Shown here in pieces: positions 8,759-16,751 of a stretch of DNA of 64,000 bases. The notes beneath the pieces were generated by a model that searched no databases, had not been told where the DNA came from, and worked only from the letters and a program-made list of their open reading frames with translations. Every line of letters starts with the position of its first letter. Positions within the stretch are counted from its first letter, which is position 1. Source of the DNA: Streptomyces sp. Act143 (GTDB lineage: Bacteria; Actinomycetota; Actinomycetes; Streptomycetales; Streptomycetaceae); contig NZ_QFRX01000001.1 in assembly GCF_003143935.1 (NCBI RefSeq), positions 6,163,543-6,227,542 of the forward strand, written 5' to 3'. The translations under genes were made by a program, and so were the position numbers.

Positions 8759-11179
8759 GTGGCGGCATTGGCACGGTGGTGCTATCGGCACCGGCTGGTG
8801 GTCCTGTTCTTGTGGGTGGGGGCGTTGTTCGGGCTCGGGGCGGCCGGTTCGGCCGCGGGCACCGACTACGCGAACGTCTTCTCGCTGCCGGACACGGATT
8901 CCAAGACCGCGTACGACCTGATGACGAAGGCCTTCCCGCAGAGCGCGGGCGACACCGACACGGTGGTGTGGAAGGTCGACGAGGGGTCGGTACGGGACGA
9001 GTCCGTACGGTCCCGCATCGAGCCCGCGCTGAAGGAGATCGCGGCGATGAAGGGCGTCGGTGAGGTCACCGACCCGTACGCGTCCGGCGGCGCCGGGCAG
9101 ATCAGCCGCGACGGGCGGATCGCGTACGCCCAGGTCACCTTCGCCGAGCAGGCGAACGCGGTGCCCAAGGAGCTGATCGAGGACGTCGTCGACACCGCGC
9201 AGGCCGCGGAACGGGACGGTCTCCAGGTCGAGCTGGGCGGCCAGGCGATCGCCCGCACCCAGGAGCCCCCGCAGGGCACCGCCGAGCTCGTCGGCATCGT
9301 CGCCGCCGCGATCGTGCTCTTCCTGGCCTTCGGCTCGCTCTTCGCGATGCTGCTGCCCCTCGTCGTGGCCATCGCGGCCCTCGGCACCGGCCTGATGGCG
9401 ACCTCGCTGCTCAGCCATGTCACCGACGTGCCCGAAGTCGCCCCGCTGCTCGGCTCGTTGATCGGCCTCGGCGTCGGCATCGACTACGCCCTGTTCATCG
9501 TCACCCGGCACCGCCGCGGCATCCTGCGCGGCATGAAGCCGGAGGACGCGGCCGTCACCGCCCTCAACACCTCGGGCCGGGCGGTGCTGTTCGCGGGCGG
9601 TACGGTCTGCATCGCGCTCGCCGGCATGCTCGTGATGAACATGCGGTTCCTGGACGGTGTGGTCATCGCGACCTCGCTGACCGTCGTCCTGAGCGTGCTG
9701 GCGGCGACCACCCTGCTGCCCGCCCTCCTCGGCTTCCTCGGCATGCGGGTCCTCAGCCGCAAGCAGCGCCGCCGCCTCGCCGCGAACGGCCCCGAGTCGG
9801 CGGAGGCCAGCGGGCTCGCGGCGCGCTGGTCGTCGTACGTCCAGAAGCGCCCGCGCTCCATAGCCGCGGCGGCCTTCGTGGTGATGGCGGTGCTGGCGCT
9901 GCCGGTGCTGTCGATCCGGCTCGGCGCCACCGACCAAGGCAACCACCAGGAGTCGCAGACCACCCGGCAGGCCTACGACCTGCTCGCCGAGGGCTTCGGC
10001 CCCGGATTCAACGGCCCGCTCCAGGTGGTCGTCGAGAAGGGCGACGCCCAGGCCCTCGCGACGACCATCAAGTCCACCGAGGGCGTCGCCCAGGTCGCCG
10101 CCGCCCCGCCCACCAACGGCATCTCCGTCATCCAGGTCGTCCCGACGACGTCACCGCAGTCGGAGAAGACCGACCAGCTCATCGACCGGCTGCGCGACGA
10201 CGTGATCCCGGCGTCCGGCGCCGAGGCCCACGTCGGCGGTGTGACAGCCGTCTTCAAGGACTTCGCGGCCGTCACCGGCGACCGGCTGCCCTACTTCGTC
10301 GCCACCATCATCGGCCTCGGCTTCCTGCTCCTGCTGGTCGCCTTCCGCTCGCTGGTGGTGCCGCTGACGGCGGCCCTGATGAACCTCATCGCGGCGGCCG
10401 CGTCCTTCGGCGTGCTGGTGGCGATCTTCCAGTGGGGCTGGGGCACGGAGCTCATCGGCATCGGCAAGGAGGGCCCGATCACGGCGTTCCTGCCGGTCAT
10501 CATGCTCTCGCTGCTCTTCGGCCTCTCCATGGACTACCAGGTGTTCCTGGTGAGCCGGATGCACGAGGAGTGGGTGCACACGCGCGACAACGCGCGCGCG
10601 GTGCGCGTGGGCCTCGCCGAGACCAGCCGGGTCATCAACTGCGCCGCCCTGATCATGATCTGCGTGTTCTCCGCGTTCGTCCTCAGCGGTGACATGGAGG
10701 GCGCCATGGCGGGCATCGGCCTCGCCGCCGCCGTCGCCCTGGACGCGTTCATCCTGCGTACGGCGCTGGTGCCGGCCGCGATGCACCTGCTCGGCAAGTC
10801 CAACTGGTGGCTGCCGGAGGGCCTGGAGAAGCGGCTGCCGCACCTGGCGGTGGAGCCCAAGGAGGACGACGAGCCGGCCCCGGCGGGGGCGGAGGGCGAC
10901 GGCCCGGCCTCCGCCGTCCACGGCTTCGTCCGGAACGCCGACGGCGAGGCCGTGGAGGGCGCGGCGGTGACGCTGCTCTCGCGCGGCGGACGGCAGCTGG
11001 ACCGGGTGGTGTCGCTGGCCGACGGCTCCTACATCGTGTCGGTCCCTGCCCCGGGCACGTACCTCCTGGCGGCCACGGCGGCCGCGTACGGCTCACGCGC
11101 AGGTCACGTGGTCGTCGGGGACGGGCCGCTGGTGTACGACGTGGAACTGGCCGAGGGCGAGGTCGACGCCGTCAACTGA
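8759..11179 (+). CDS. MMPL/RND-family transporter with a C-terminal carboxypeptidase-regulatory-like domain
   Basis: This 806-residue export protein has the two-fold RND/MMPL arrangement: one N-terminal helix, an extracytoplasmic loop (about residues 40-170), six helices with the GxxxDY signature IGLGVGIDYALFIVTRHRRG, then a second half ending in FGLSMDYQVFLVSRMHEEW. After about residue 710 a soluble tail appears: VHGFVRNADGEAVEGAAVTL to SYIVSVPAPGTYLLAATAA, which looks like a CarboxypepD_reg beta-sandwich. The GTG at 8759 is chosen because GGGGAG lies 8 bases upstream; GTG 8750 is an alternative. Related proteins export lipids or drugs. The divergent two-component system may control it. Confidence 0.9.
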   Translation: MAALARWCYRHRLVVLFLWVGALFGLGAAGSAAGTDYANVFSLPDTDSKTAYDLMTKAFPQSAGDTDTVVWKVDEGSVRDESVRSRIEPALKEIAAMKGVGEVTDPYASGGAGQISRDGRIAYAQVTFAEQANAVPKELIEDVVDTAQAAERDGLQVELGGQAIARTQEPPQGTAELVGIVAAAIVLFLAFGSLFAMLLPLVVAIAALGTGLMATSLLSHVTDVPEVAPLLGSLIGLGVGIDYALFIVTRHRRGILRGMKPEDAAVTALNTSGRAVLFAGGTVCIALAGMLVMNMRFLDGVVIATSLTVVLSVLAATTLLPALLGFLGMRVLSRKQRRRLAANGPESAEASGLAARWSSYVQKRPRSIAAAAFVVMAVLALPVLSIRLGATDQGNHQESQTTRQAYDLLAEGFGPGFNGPLQVVVEKGDAQALATTIKSTEGVAQVAAAPPTNGISVIQVVPTTSPQSEKTDQLIDRLRDDVIPASGAEAHVGGVTAVFKDFAAVTGDRLPYFVATIIGLGFLLLLVAFRSLVVPLTAALMNLIAAAASFGVLVAIFQWGWGTELIGIGKEGPITAFLPVIMLSLLFGLSMDYQVFLVSRMHEEWVHTRDNARAVRVGLAETSRVINCAALIMICVFSAFVLSGDMEGAMAGIGLAAAVALDAFILRTALVPAAMHLLGKSNWWLPEGLEKRLPHLAVEPKEDDEPAPAGAEGDGPASAVHGFVRNADGEAVEGAAVTLLSRGGRQLDRVVSLADGSYIVSVPAPGTYLLAATAAAYGSRAGHVVVGDGPLVYDVELAEGEVDAVN

Positions 11180-11187
11180 GGTGACCG

Positions 11188-11940
11188 CTACGGGTTCCTG
11201 CCGGGGGCGGGCAGCATCTTCGTCATCCCCGGCAGGAAGTCCGTGAACAGCTCGTGCACCTCCCGCACGAGCGGCCGCAGCACCCGGAACCGGGCCAGCG
11301 CGACGCCGCGCGCGGTCAGCCGGGCCCCGCGCTCCGCGAGCCGGTAGCTGCGCTCCCGCCCCGGGGTCCGGTCGAAGATCCAATACAGCACGAGCCCCAT
11401 CTGGGCCAGCCACATCAGCTCCGGCAGCACGTCCCGCAGCTCCTCCGGCACCTTCGTCCTGGTACCGGCCAGCACCTGGCGGTGGACCGAGACGGCTTCC
11501 ACGCGCGCGTGCTCCGACTCCTCGGAGAACGGGCTGAGCGGACTGTCGGGGTCGGCGGCGTTCTTGAAGAACTGCACCGCGAACTCGTGGTACGGCGTGG
11601 CGATGTCCAGCCACGCCCGCAGCACCCCGGCGAGCCGCGCCTCCAGGTCGGTCTCCCGCGCCAGGACCTCCCGGACCGCCACCTGGTGCTCGGCGGCGAT
11701 CCGGTCGTAGAAGCCCTGGATCAGGTGCTCCTTGCCCTCGAAGTAGTAGTACGCGTTGCCGACGGAGACCCCGGCCTCCTTGGCGATGGCCCGCATGGTC
11801 GTCTTGTCGTAGCCGCGCTCCTGGAACAGCCGCATGGCGGTCTCCAGGATGAGGGCGCGGGTCTGCTCGGATTTGCTGGACGGCGTGCCGCCGCCGTCGG
11901 CTGCTGCGTTCTCTGCGGTCTCTTCGTTCTTCGCGGGCAC
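11188..11940 (-). CDS. TetR-family transcriptional regulator
   Basis: This 250-residue regulator carries an N-terminal TetR helix-turn-helix (residues about 20-70: TRALILETAMRLFQERGYDKTTMRAIAKEAGVSVGNAYYYFEGKEHLI). The C-terminal ligand domain is helical and unassigned. The GTG at 11940 gives VPAKNEETAENAAAD. It is downstream of the VOC gene on the same strand, with a 26-base gap, and converges on the MMPL gene 8 bases away. The effector is unknown. Confidence 0.9.
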   Translation of the reverse strand: MPAKNEETAENAAADGGGTPSSKSEQTRALILETAMRLFQERGYDKTTMRAIAKEAGVSVGNAYYYFEGKEHLIQGFYDRIAAEHQVAVREVLARETDLEARLAGVLRAWLDIATPYHEFAVQFFKNAADPDSPLSPFSEESEHARVEAVSVHRQVLAGTRTKVPEELRDVLPELMWLAQMGLVLYWIFDRTPGRERSYRLAERGARLTARGVALARFRVLRPLVREVHELFTDFLPGMTKMLPAPGRNP

Positions 11941-11966
11941 GGTACGAGAGCCTAAAGGCACCCGCG

Positions 11967-12377
11967 TCACGGCCTGCGGCCGAGCTCCGGCCGCTTGGTG
12001 TAGTCGGTGAACCCCAGGACGTTGCCCCAGGGGTCGGCGACCTCGACGGTCCACCCGGTGGCCACGGAGAACGGCTCGTCCAGCAGCGCGACGCCGGCGC
12101 CCCGCAGCTCCCGGGCGGCCGTGCGCGCGTCCGCCACCTCCAGCCACACGCGCGGGGACGGCCACGGCGGCGGGCGGTGCCCGAGCGCCTCCTCCTGCCG
12201 GAGCAGGATGCCGGGCGTCTCGCCCCCGACCTTCAGCAGCGCGATCCCGGCCTCGTCGAGCCGGAACCCGACCGTGAACCCGGCGCGTTCGTAGAAGCCG
12301 ACCGCCTCGCCGAGGTCCCCGACGGGCAGCAGCACATTGTCGAAACCGAGCAGTTCGTACGACTCGTCATCTGACAT
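11967..12377 (-). CDS. VOC-superfamily (glyoxalase/bleomycin-resistance-like) protein
   Basis: This 136-residue single-domain vicinal oxygen chelate protein has two beta-alpha-beta-beta-beta modules. The first starts GFDNVLLPVGDLGEAVGFYERAGF and the second ends DPWGNVLGFTDYTKRPE. Such proteins bind metal or small hydrophobic ligands and act as lyases, dioxygenases or resistance binding proteins. Nothing here picks out a substrate. It lies directly upstream of a TetR gene on the same strand and is probably co-transcribed with it. Confidence 0.88.
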   Translation of the reverse strand: MSDDESYELLGFDNVLLPVGDLGEAVGFYERAGFTVGFRLDEAGIALLKVGGETPGILLRQEEALGHRPPPWPSPRVWLEVADARTAARELRGAGVALLDEPFSVATGWTVEVADPWGNVLGFTDYTKRPELGRRP

Positions 12378-12508
12378 GCGATCAGATTAGGTGCGGGAAT
12401 GACGGTTGCCGGGCGTCCCGCCCACGAGGTCACTCATTGGGCCGAGAAAGCACGCGCCGCGTCGGTACGCTGTGCCCTCGCCAGAGCCGTACGAAAGAGG
12501 GGGCGGGG

Positions 12509-12931
12509 ATGGTTCCGGGAGCAGAGGGCTTCTTCCACGAGACGCGGGCGGCGTTCGCCGGGGCCGCGCGCAGACTGGCACTGGAGGGGCCGGTGGACGA
12601 GACCGCGGACCGGCACCTGGCCGTGGTGACGTACACCGGCGCCGACGTGCGCTACAAGGCCGTCCTCGGGCTGTGGGCAGGGGATGTCGAGATACACGTC
12701 TGCCGGGACGCCGGGGCCACCGAGTGCAAGGTCGGCGTCGAGAAGCTGGCGCGGGCCGCGGGGATCGCGGGGAGCCGGCGGGAGGCGTCCTTCGGCGCGC
12801 GCAGCCTCCGCCAGCTGCGGAAGTCCCTGACCAGCCAGGTGCGTTACGTCGAACTCGTCCACCCGCTGGTCACCGTGGAGCTGATGCGGGCGGCCGGGGC
12901 ACGGGAGTGGAGCCGGCCGCTGGTGCGGTGA
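12509..12931 (+). CDS. Conserved hypothetical protein
   Basis: This 140-residue soluble protein starts at ATG 12509 (MVPGAEGFFHETRAAFAG) after the purine-rich site AAAGAGGGGGCGGGG. It has one central region with alternating strands (RHLAVVTYTGADVRYKAVLGLWAGDVEIHVCRD) and a basic helical C-terminal half. There is no signal peptide, membrane helix or recognised catalytic motif. I do not recognise the family. It precedes the DUF4132 pair on the same strand. Confidence 0.7.
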   Translation: MVPGAEGFFHETRAAFAGAARRLALEGPVDETADRHLAVVTYTGADVRYKAVLGLWAGDVEIHVCRDAGATECKVGVEKLARAAGIAGSRREASFGARSLRQLRKSLTSQVRYVELVHPLVTVELMRAAGAREWSRPLVR

Positions 12932-12980
12932 GCCACCGGCGCGCAGGGCGTTGTCAGTGGCGGGTCGTACTGTCGGCGGC

Positions 12981-13373
12981 ATGGGATTCGTGACGTTCGT
13001 CGACGAGACGACAAGCGGGGGCCGCAGCGACGGCTGGGGGCTGGAGATCACCGAAGAGCGGCTCAGCGTCCGTGAGTTGATCCGCCGCCGGGTCTTCCAG
13101 GAGGTCGCCGAGTACAACGCGCGCACACCCGAGGTCTTCCAGGGCCTGGTACAGCCCGAGAACACCGAGCGCGTGCTGAACGGCTACGCGCTGCGCACCC
13201 CCCGCCGCATAGACCCCGAGAAGCAGACGGCCCTGGCGCTGAAGGCGTTCGCGGGCAACGGCTTCCTGGTGCTGGTCGGCGACCGCCAGGTGACGGAGCT
13301 CGACGAGGAGGTCGAGCTGGGCCTGTCGACCGAGGTCACGTTCCTCAAGCTCGTGGCGCTGGTGGGTGGCTGA
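12981..13373 (+). CDS. Small partner protein coupled to the DUF4132 gene
   Basis: This 130-residue soluble protein starts MGFVTFVDETTSGGRSDGW. Its stop codon overlaps the start of the next gene (TGATG), so the two are translationally coupled. The segment LEITEERLSVRELIRRRVFQEVAEYNAR is predicted helical, and the C-terminal half is mixed alpha/beta ending FLKLVALVGG. I see no membrane segment or catalytic motif. The tight coupling suggests a complex or joint function with the DUF4132 protein. Confidence 0.75.
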   Translation: MGFVTFVDETTSGGRSDGWGLEITEERLSVRELIRRRVFQEVAEYNARTPEVFQGLVQPENTERVLNGYALRTPRRIDPEKQTALALKAFAGNGFLVLVGDRQVTELDEEVELGLSTEVTFLKLVALVGG

Positions 13374-15859
13374 TGACCGAGTCGACCGAGAGGCGCGCCG
13401 AGCTGATCCGGGAGGTCCTCGCCCTGATCGCGGCCGAGGACGCCGAGCGCCTGGTGCCGCCGCTGCTGGAACTCGCCGACCTGGTGGGAGGCCCCTGGGG
13501 CGGGCCCGAGCAGCAGGTCCTCCGGGCGCTGAATGTCGTCGAACCGCCGTTCCGGCCCGTGCTGATGCACCGCTTGGCCGAGCGGTACTTCGCACTGGAC
13601 CAGGGGGCGGACGGCCGCCGGCACATCGTTCTGATGCTGATCAACCTGCGGAGCAGGACGACGGACGTCGACCACCCGCAGGACCTGCGCCCCGTCCTGA
13701 TGGCCCTGCTCTCCGAGCAGGAGGCACACCACGACGTGACCCTGCTCCTCCGGCTCACCGAACTGGAACTGGCCGACGGCAACGAACTCCCGGGCGACTT
13801 CGTCGCGCTGGTCCGCCGGACGCGGCTGACGTCGTGGAGCGGAAAGGAGCGCCTGGCCGCCTTGGTCGCGAAGCTCACCCACCCCGTGGTGAACCCGGGA
13901 GAGGCATGGTCCGACCAGGCCCTGGCCGACCTGACAGGTCTCGACGAGGGCTGGACCCGTCTCGTCGCCCACGCGGTCACGGCCACCGCCGCCCGCCCTT
14001 CCGCCCGGTGGGAGAAGACCGGACGGGAGCTCATCGCGGCCGTCGGCCCGGAGCCGGTCCGGGAACGCCTGACGGACTGGCTGCGCCTGGTGGGACGCCC
14101 CCGCACCCGCCCCCTGCTCGTCTCACCGTGGGGAGCCGACCCCAACGCCACCTTCGACCCGTTCAACGCGGACGCGCTGCGCGGCCTCGCCTGGCTGGTC
14201 TCCTTCCTGCCCCCGCACCCCGACACCGCCCGCACCCTGGGCGCCCTCGTCGAGACCGCGCTCAGGAAGGTCCCCGGCCTGGGCCCGGTCAACCCCAAGG
14301 TCGCCAACGCCGCTGTCACCGCCCTCGCCCGCATCGACAGCGGGGAGGCCCTCGCCGAACTGGCCCGCCTGGCCACCCGGGTCACCTACAAGGGCACGCT
14401 GAAGCTGCTCGACACTTCGCTCGACGCGCGCGCCGAGGCCATGGGCCTCAGCCGCGAGGAGATCGAGGAACTGGCCGTCCCCGCCTACGGGTTGACCGAA
14501 GTGGGCCGCGCCGAACACCGCCTCGGCGAGGTCACGGCGACGGTCGAGGTCCATGGCGCGAAGGCGACGCTGACCTGGCGCAACGCCACCGGAAAGGCCG
14601 TGCGGAGCGTCCCGGCCGGCGTCCGCCGCGACCACCCCGAGGAGCTCAAGGAGCTCAAGGCGGCCGTCAAGGACATCGACAAGATGCTCTCCGCCCAGAG
14701 CGAGCGCCTGGACCGCCAGTTCGTGGCCCGCCGCGCCTGGTCCTACGCCGCCTGGCGCGAGCGCTACCTCGACCACCCCCTCGTCGGCACCCTCGCCCGC
14801 CGCCTCCTGTGGACGGTCGACGGCACCACGGTCGGCTTCGCCGACGGCGCCCTGCGCACCCTCACCGACGACCCGGTCCACAGCGGCACCGAGGTCACGC
14901 TCTGGCACCCCGTCGGCCACGAACCCGCCGAGATCGTCGCCTGGCGCGACTGGCTGGAACGCCACGGCATCACCCAGCCGTTCAAGCAGGCCCACCGCGA
15001 GGTCTATCTGCTCACCGACGCGGAACGCGCGACGGGCACCTACTCCAACCGCTTCGCCGCGCACTACCTCCGCCAGCACCAGTTCCACGCCCTGGCGGCG
15101 GTCCGCGGCTGGCGCAACAAGCTGCGCCTGAGCGTGGACGACGAAGCGCCGCCGGCCACCCGCGAACTGCCCGCGTGGGGCCTGCGCGCCGAGTACTGGA
15201 TCGAGGGCGACGGCGGCGAGAACCACGAGGACCTCACGGACTCCGGCAGCTTCCTCCGCCTGCGTACCGACCAGGTCCGCTTCTACCCGATCGACGCCCC
15301 GGAGAACTCCGCGCACTGCTGCGGCGGCGAGTACAGCATGTGGCTGCGCGACGGAGCGGCCCCGGTCGACCCCCTGCCCCTGACGGAGATCCCGCCCCTG
15401 GTCCTGTCCGAAGTCCTGCGGGACGTGGACCTGTTCGTCGGCGTCGCGAGCGTCGGCAACGACCCGACCTGGCAGGACGGCGGCCCCGGCGGCCGCTTCC
15501 GGGAGTACTGGACGTCGTACGGCTTCGGCGAACTGGGCGCGAGCGCCGAGACCCGCCGGGCCCTGCTGGAACGCCTGATACCGAGGCTGGCGATAGCCGA
15601 CCGCTGCACCCTGGAGGGCCGCTTCCTCCAGGTCAAGGGCGACCGCCACACGTACAAGATCCACCTCGGCTCGGGCAACATCCTGCGCACCCCGAACGAC
15701 CAGTACCTGTGCATCGTCCCGAAGTCCGACCCGGCCGCCCCGCAGGCCGGTTACCTCCCCTACGAGGGCGACCGCATGCTCGCGGTCATCCTCAGCAAGG
15801 CGATGATGCTGGCCGCCGACACGAAGATCACGGACCGGACGATCCTGAGCCAGCTGTAG
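13373..15859 (+). CDS. DUF4132 domain-containing protein
   Basis: This large soluble protein (828 residues) has an Ala/Leu/Arg-rich, probably helical-repeat N-terminal half and a C-terminal half that I recognise as DUF4132. The family-like segment is around residues 540-570 (FKQAHREVYLLTDAERATGTYSNRFAAHYLRQHQF), and the C-terminus has DRCTLEGRFLQVKGDRHTYKIHLGSGNI. DUF4132 proteins are sometimes fused to WGR domains (the MolR group); no WGR domain is visible here. The biochemical activity is unknown. The ATG overlaps the upstream stop codon, and a bidirectional terminator follows the stop. Confidence 0.85.
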   Translation: MTESTERRAELIREVLALIAAEDAERLVPPLLELADLVGGPWGGPEQQVLRALNVVEPPFRPVLMHRLAERYFALDQGADGRRHIVLMLINLRSRTTDVDHPQDLRPVLMALLSEQEAHHDVTLLLRLTELELADGNELPGDFVALVRRTRLTSWSGKERLAALVAKLTHPVVNPGEAWSDQALADLTGLDEGWTRLVAHAVTATAARPSARWEKTGRELIAAVGPEPVRERLTDWLRLVGRPRTRPLLVSPWGADPNATFDPFNADALRGLAWLVSFLPPHPDTARTLGALVETALRKVPGLGPVNPKVANAAVTALARIDSGEALAELARLATRVTYKGTLKLLDTSLDARAEAMGLSREEIEELAVPAYGLTEVGRAEHRLGEVTATVEVHGAKATLTWRNATGKAVRSVPAGVRRDHPEELKELKAAVKDIDKMLSAQSERLDRQFVARRAWSYAAWRERYLDHPLVGTLARRLLWTVDGTTVGFADGALRTLTDDPVHSGTEVTLWHPVGHEPAEIVAWRDWLERHGITQPFKQAHREVYLLTDAERATGTYSNRFAAHYLRQHQFHALAAVRGWRNKLRLSVDDEAPPATRELPAWGLRAEYWIEGDGGENHEDLTDSGSFLRLRTDQVRFYPIDAPENSAHCCGGEYSMWLRDGAAPVDPLPLTEIPPLVLSEVLRDVDLFVGVASVGNDPTWQDGGPGGRFREYWTSYGFGELGASAETRRALLERLIPRLAIADRCTLEGRFLQVKGDRHTYKIHLGSGNILRTPNDQYLCIVPKSDPAAPQAGYLPYEGDRMLAVILSKAMMLAADTKITDRTILSQL

Positions 15860-15865
15860 ACGCGA

Positions 15866-15905
15866 GAGGACCCCGCCTCCGGCGCGAACCGGAAGCGGGG
15901 CCCTC
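15866..15905. terminator. Bidirectional terminator between DUF4132 and sdhB
   Basis: The inverted repeat CCCCGCCTCCGG / CCGGAAGCGGGG encloses the loop CGCGAA, with one mismatch in the arms. It sits between convergent genes and could serve both. Confidence 0.7.
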
Positions 15906-15921
15906 ACAAGCCGTACGGCAA

Positions 15922-15981
15922 GCCGTACCGGGCGATACCGAGCGATACCGGGCGATACCGAGCAGTACCGAGCAGTACCGA
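15922..15981. repeat. 10-bp tandem repeat, six copies, beyond the sdhB stop
   Basis: Six degenerate 10-base units (CGATACCGAG, CGATACCGGG, CAGTACCGAG) run head to tail and end 8 bases from the sdhB stop codon. They fall in the 3' untranslated region of the sdh operon. I see no coding role. Confidence 0.75.
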
Positions 15982-15989
15982 GCTCGACC

Positions 15990-16751
15990 TCAGAAGCGGC
16001 GCGTGATCAGCGCCTTCTTCACCTCGGCGATCGCCTTCGTGACCTCGATGCCACGCGGGCAGGCGTCCGTGCAGTTGAAGGTCGTGCGGCAGCGCCACAC
16101 ACCGTCACGGTCGTTGAGGATCTCCAGCCGCTGCTCCCCGGCCTCGTCGCGCGAGTCGAAGATGAAGCGGTGGGCGTTGACGATGGCGGCAGGACCGAAG
16201 TACTGGCCGTCGTTCCAGAAGACCGGGCAGGACGACGTGCAGGCCGCGCAGAGGATGCACTTCGTGGTGTCGTCGAAGCGCTCGCGGTCCTCGGCCGTCT
16301 GGAGACGCTCGCGCGTCGGCTCGTTCGTCTCCTTCGTGATGAGGAAGGGCATCACGTCGCGGTACGCCTGGAAGAACGGCTCCATGTCGACGACCAGGTC
16401 CTTCAGGACCGTCAGACCCTTGATCGGCTCGACCGTGATCGGCTTCTCGGGGTTGATGTCCTTGATGAGGGTCTTGCAGGCAAGACGGTTCTTGCCGTTG
16501 ATCCTCATCGCGTCCGAGCCGCAGATGCCGTGGGCGCAGGAGCGGCGGAAGGTCAGCGTGCCGTCCAGGTCCCACTTGATCTTGTGGAGGCCGTCGAGGA
16601 CGCGCTCCTTGGGGTCGATCTCCAGCTGGAAGTCTTCCCAGGTCGCCTCGGCCGAGACCTCCGGGTTGAAACGGCGGACCCGGAAGGTGACCGTGATGTA
16701 GGGAGAGGCCGCGGACTCCGCCTCGACCTTGTCCAGAACAGGGGTAGCCAT
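15990..16751 (-). CDS. sdhB: Succinate dehydrogenase iron-sulfur subunit
   Basis: This 253-residue SdhB carries electrons from the flavoprotein to the quinone site of complex II. The [2Fe-2S] ligands are in SCAHGICGSDAM with the later LACKTL cysteine. The [4Fe-4S] motif is CILCAACTSSCP and the [3Fe-4S] motif CRTTFNCTDACPRG. Its ATG overlaps the sdhA stop (TGATG), so it is the last gene of the sdhCDAB operon. Length is normal for the family. Confidence 0.97.
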   Translation of the reverse strand: MATPVLDKVEAESAASPYITVTFRVRRFNPEVSAEATWEDFQLEIDPKERVLDGLHKIKWDLDGTLTFRRSCAHGICGSDAMRINGKNRLACKTLIKDINPEKPITVEPIKGLTVLKDLVVDMEPFFQAYRDVMPFLITKETNEPTRERLQTAEDRERFDDTTKCILCAACTSSCPVFWNDGQYFGPAAIVNAHRFIFDSRDEAGEQRLEILNDRDGVWRCRTTFNCTDACPRGIEVTKAIAEVKKALITRRF

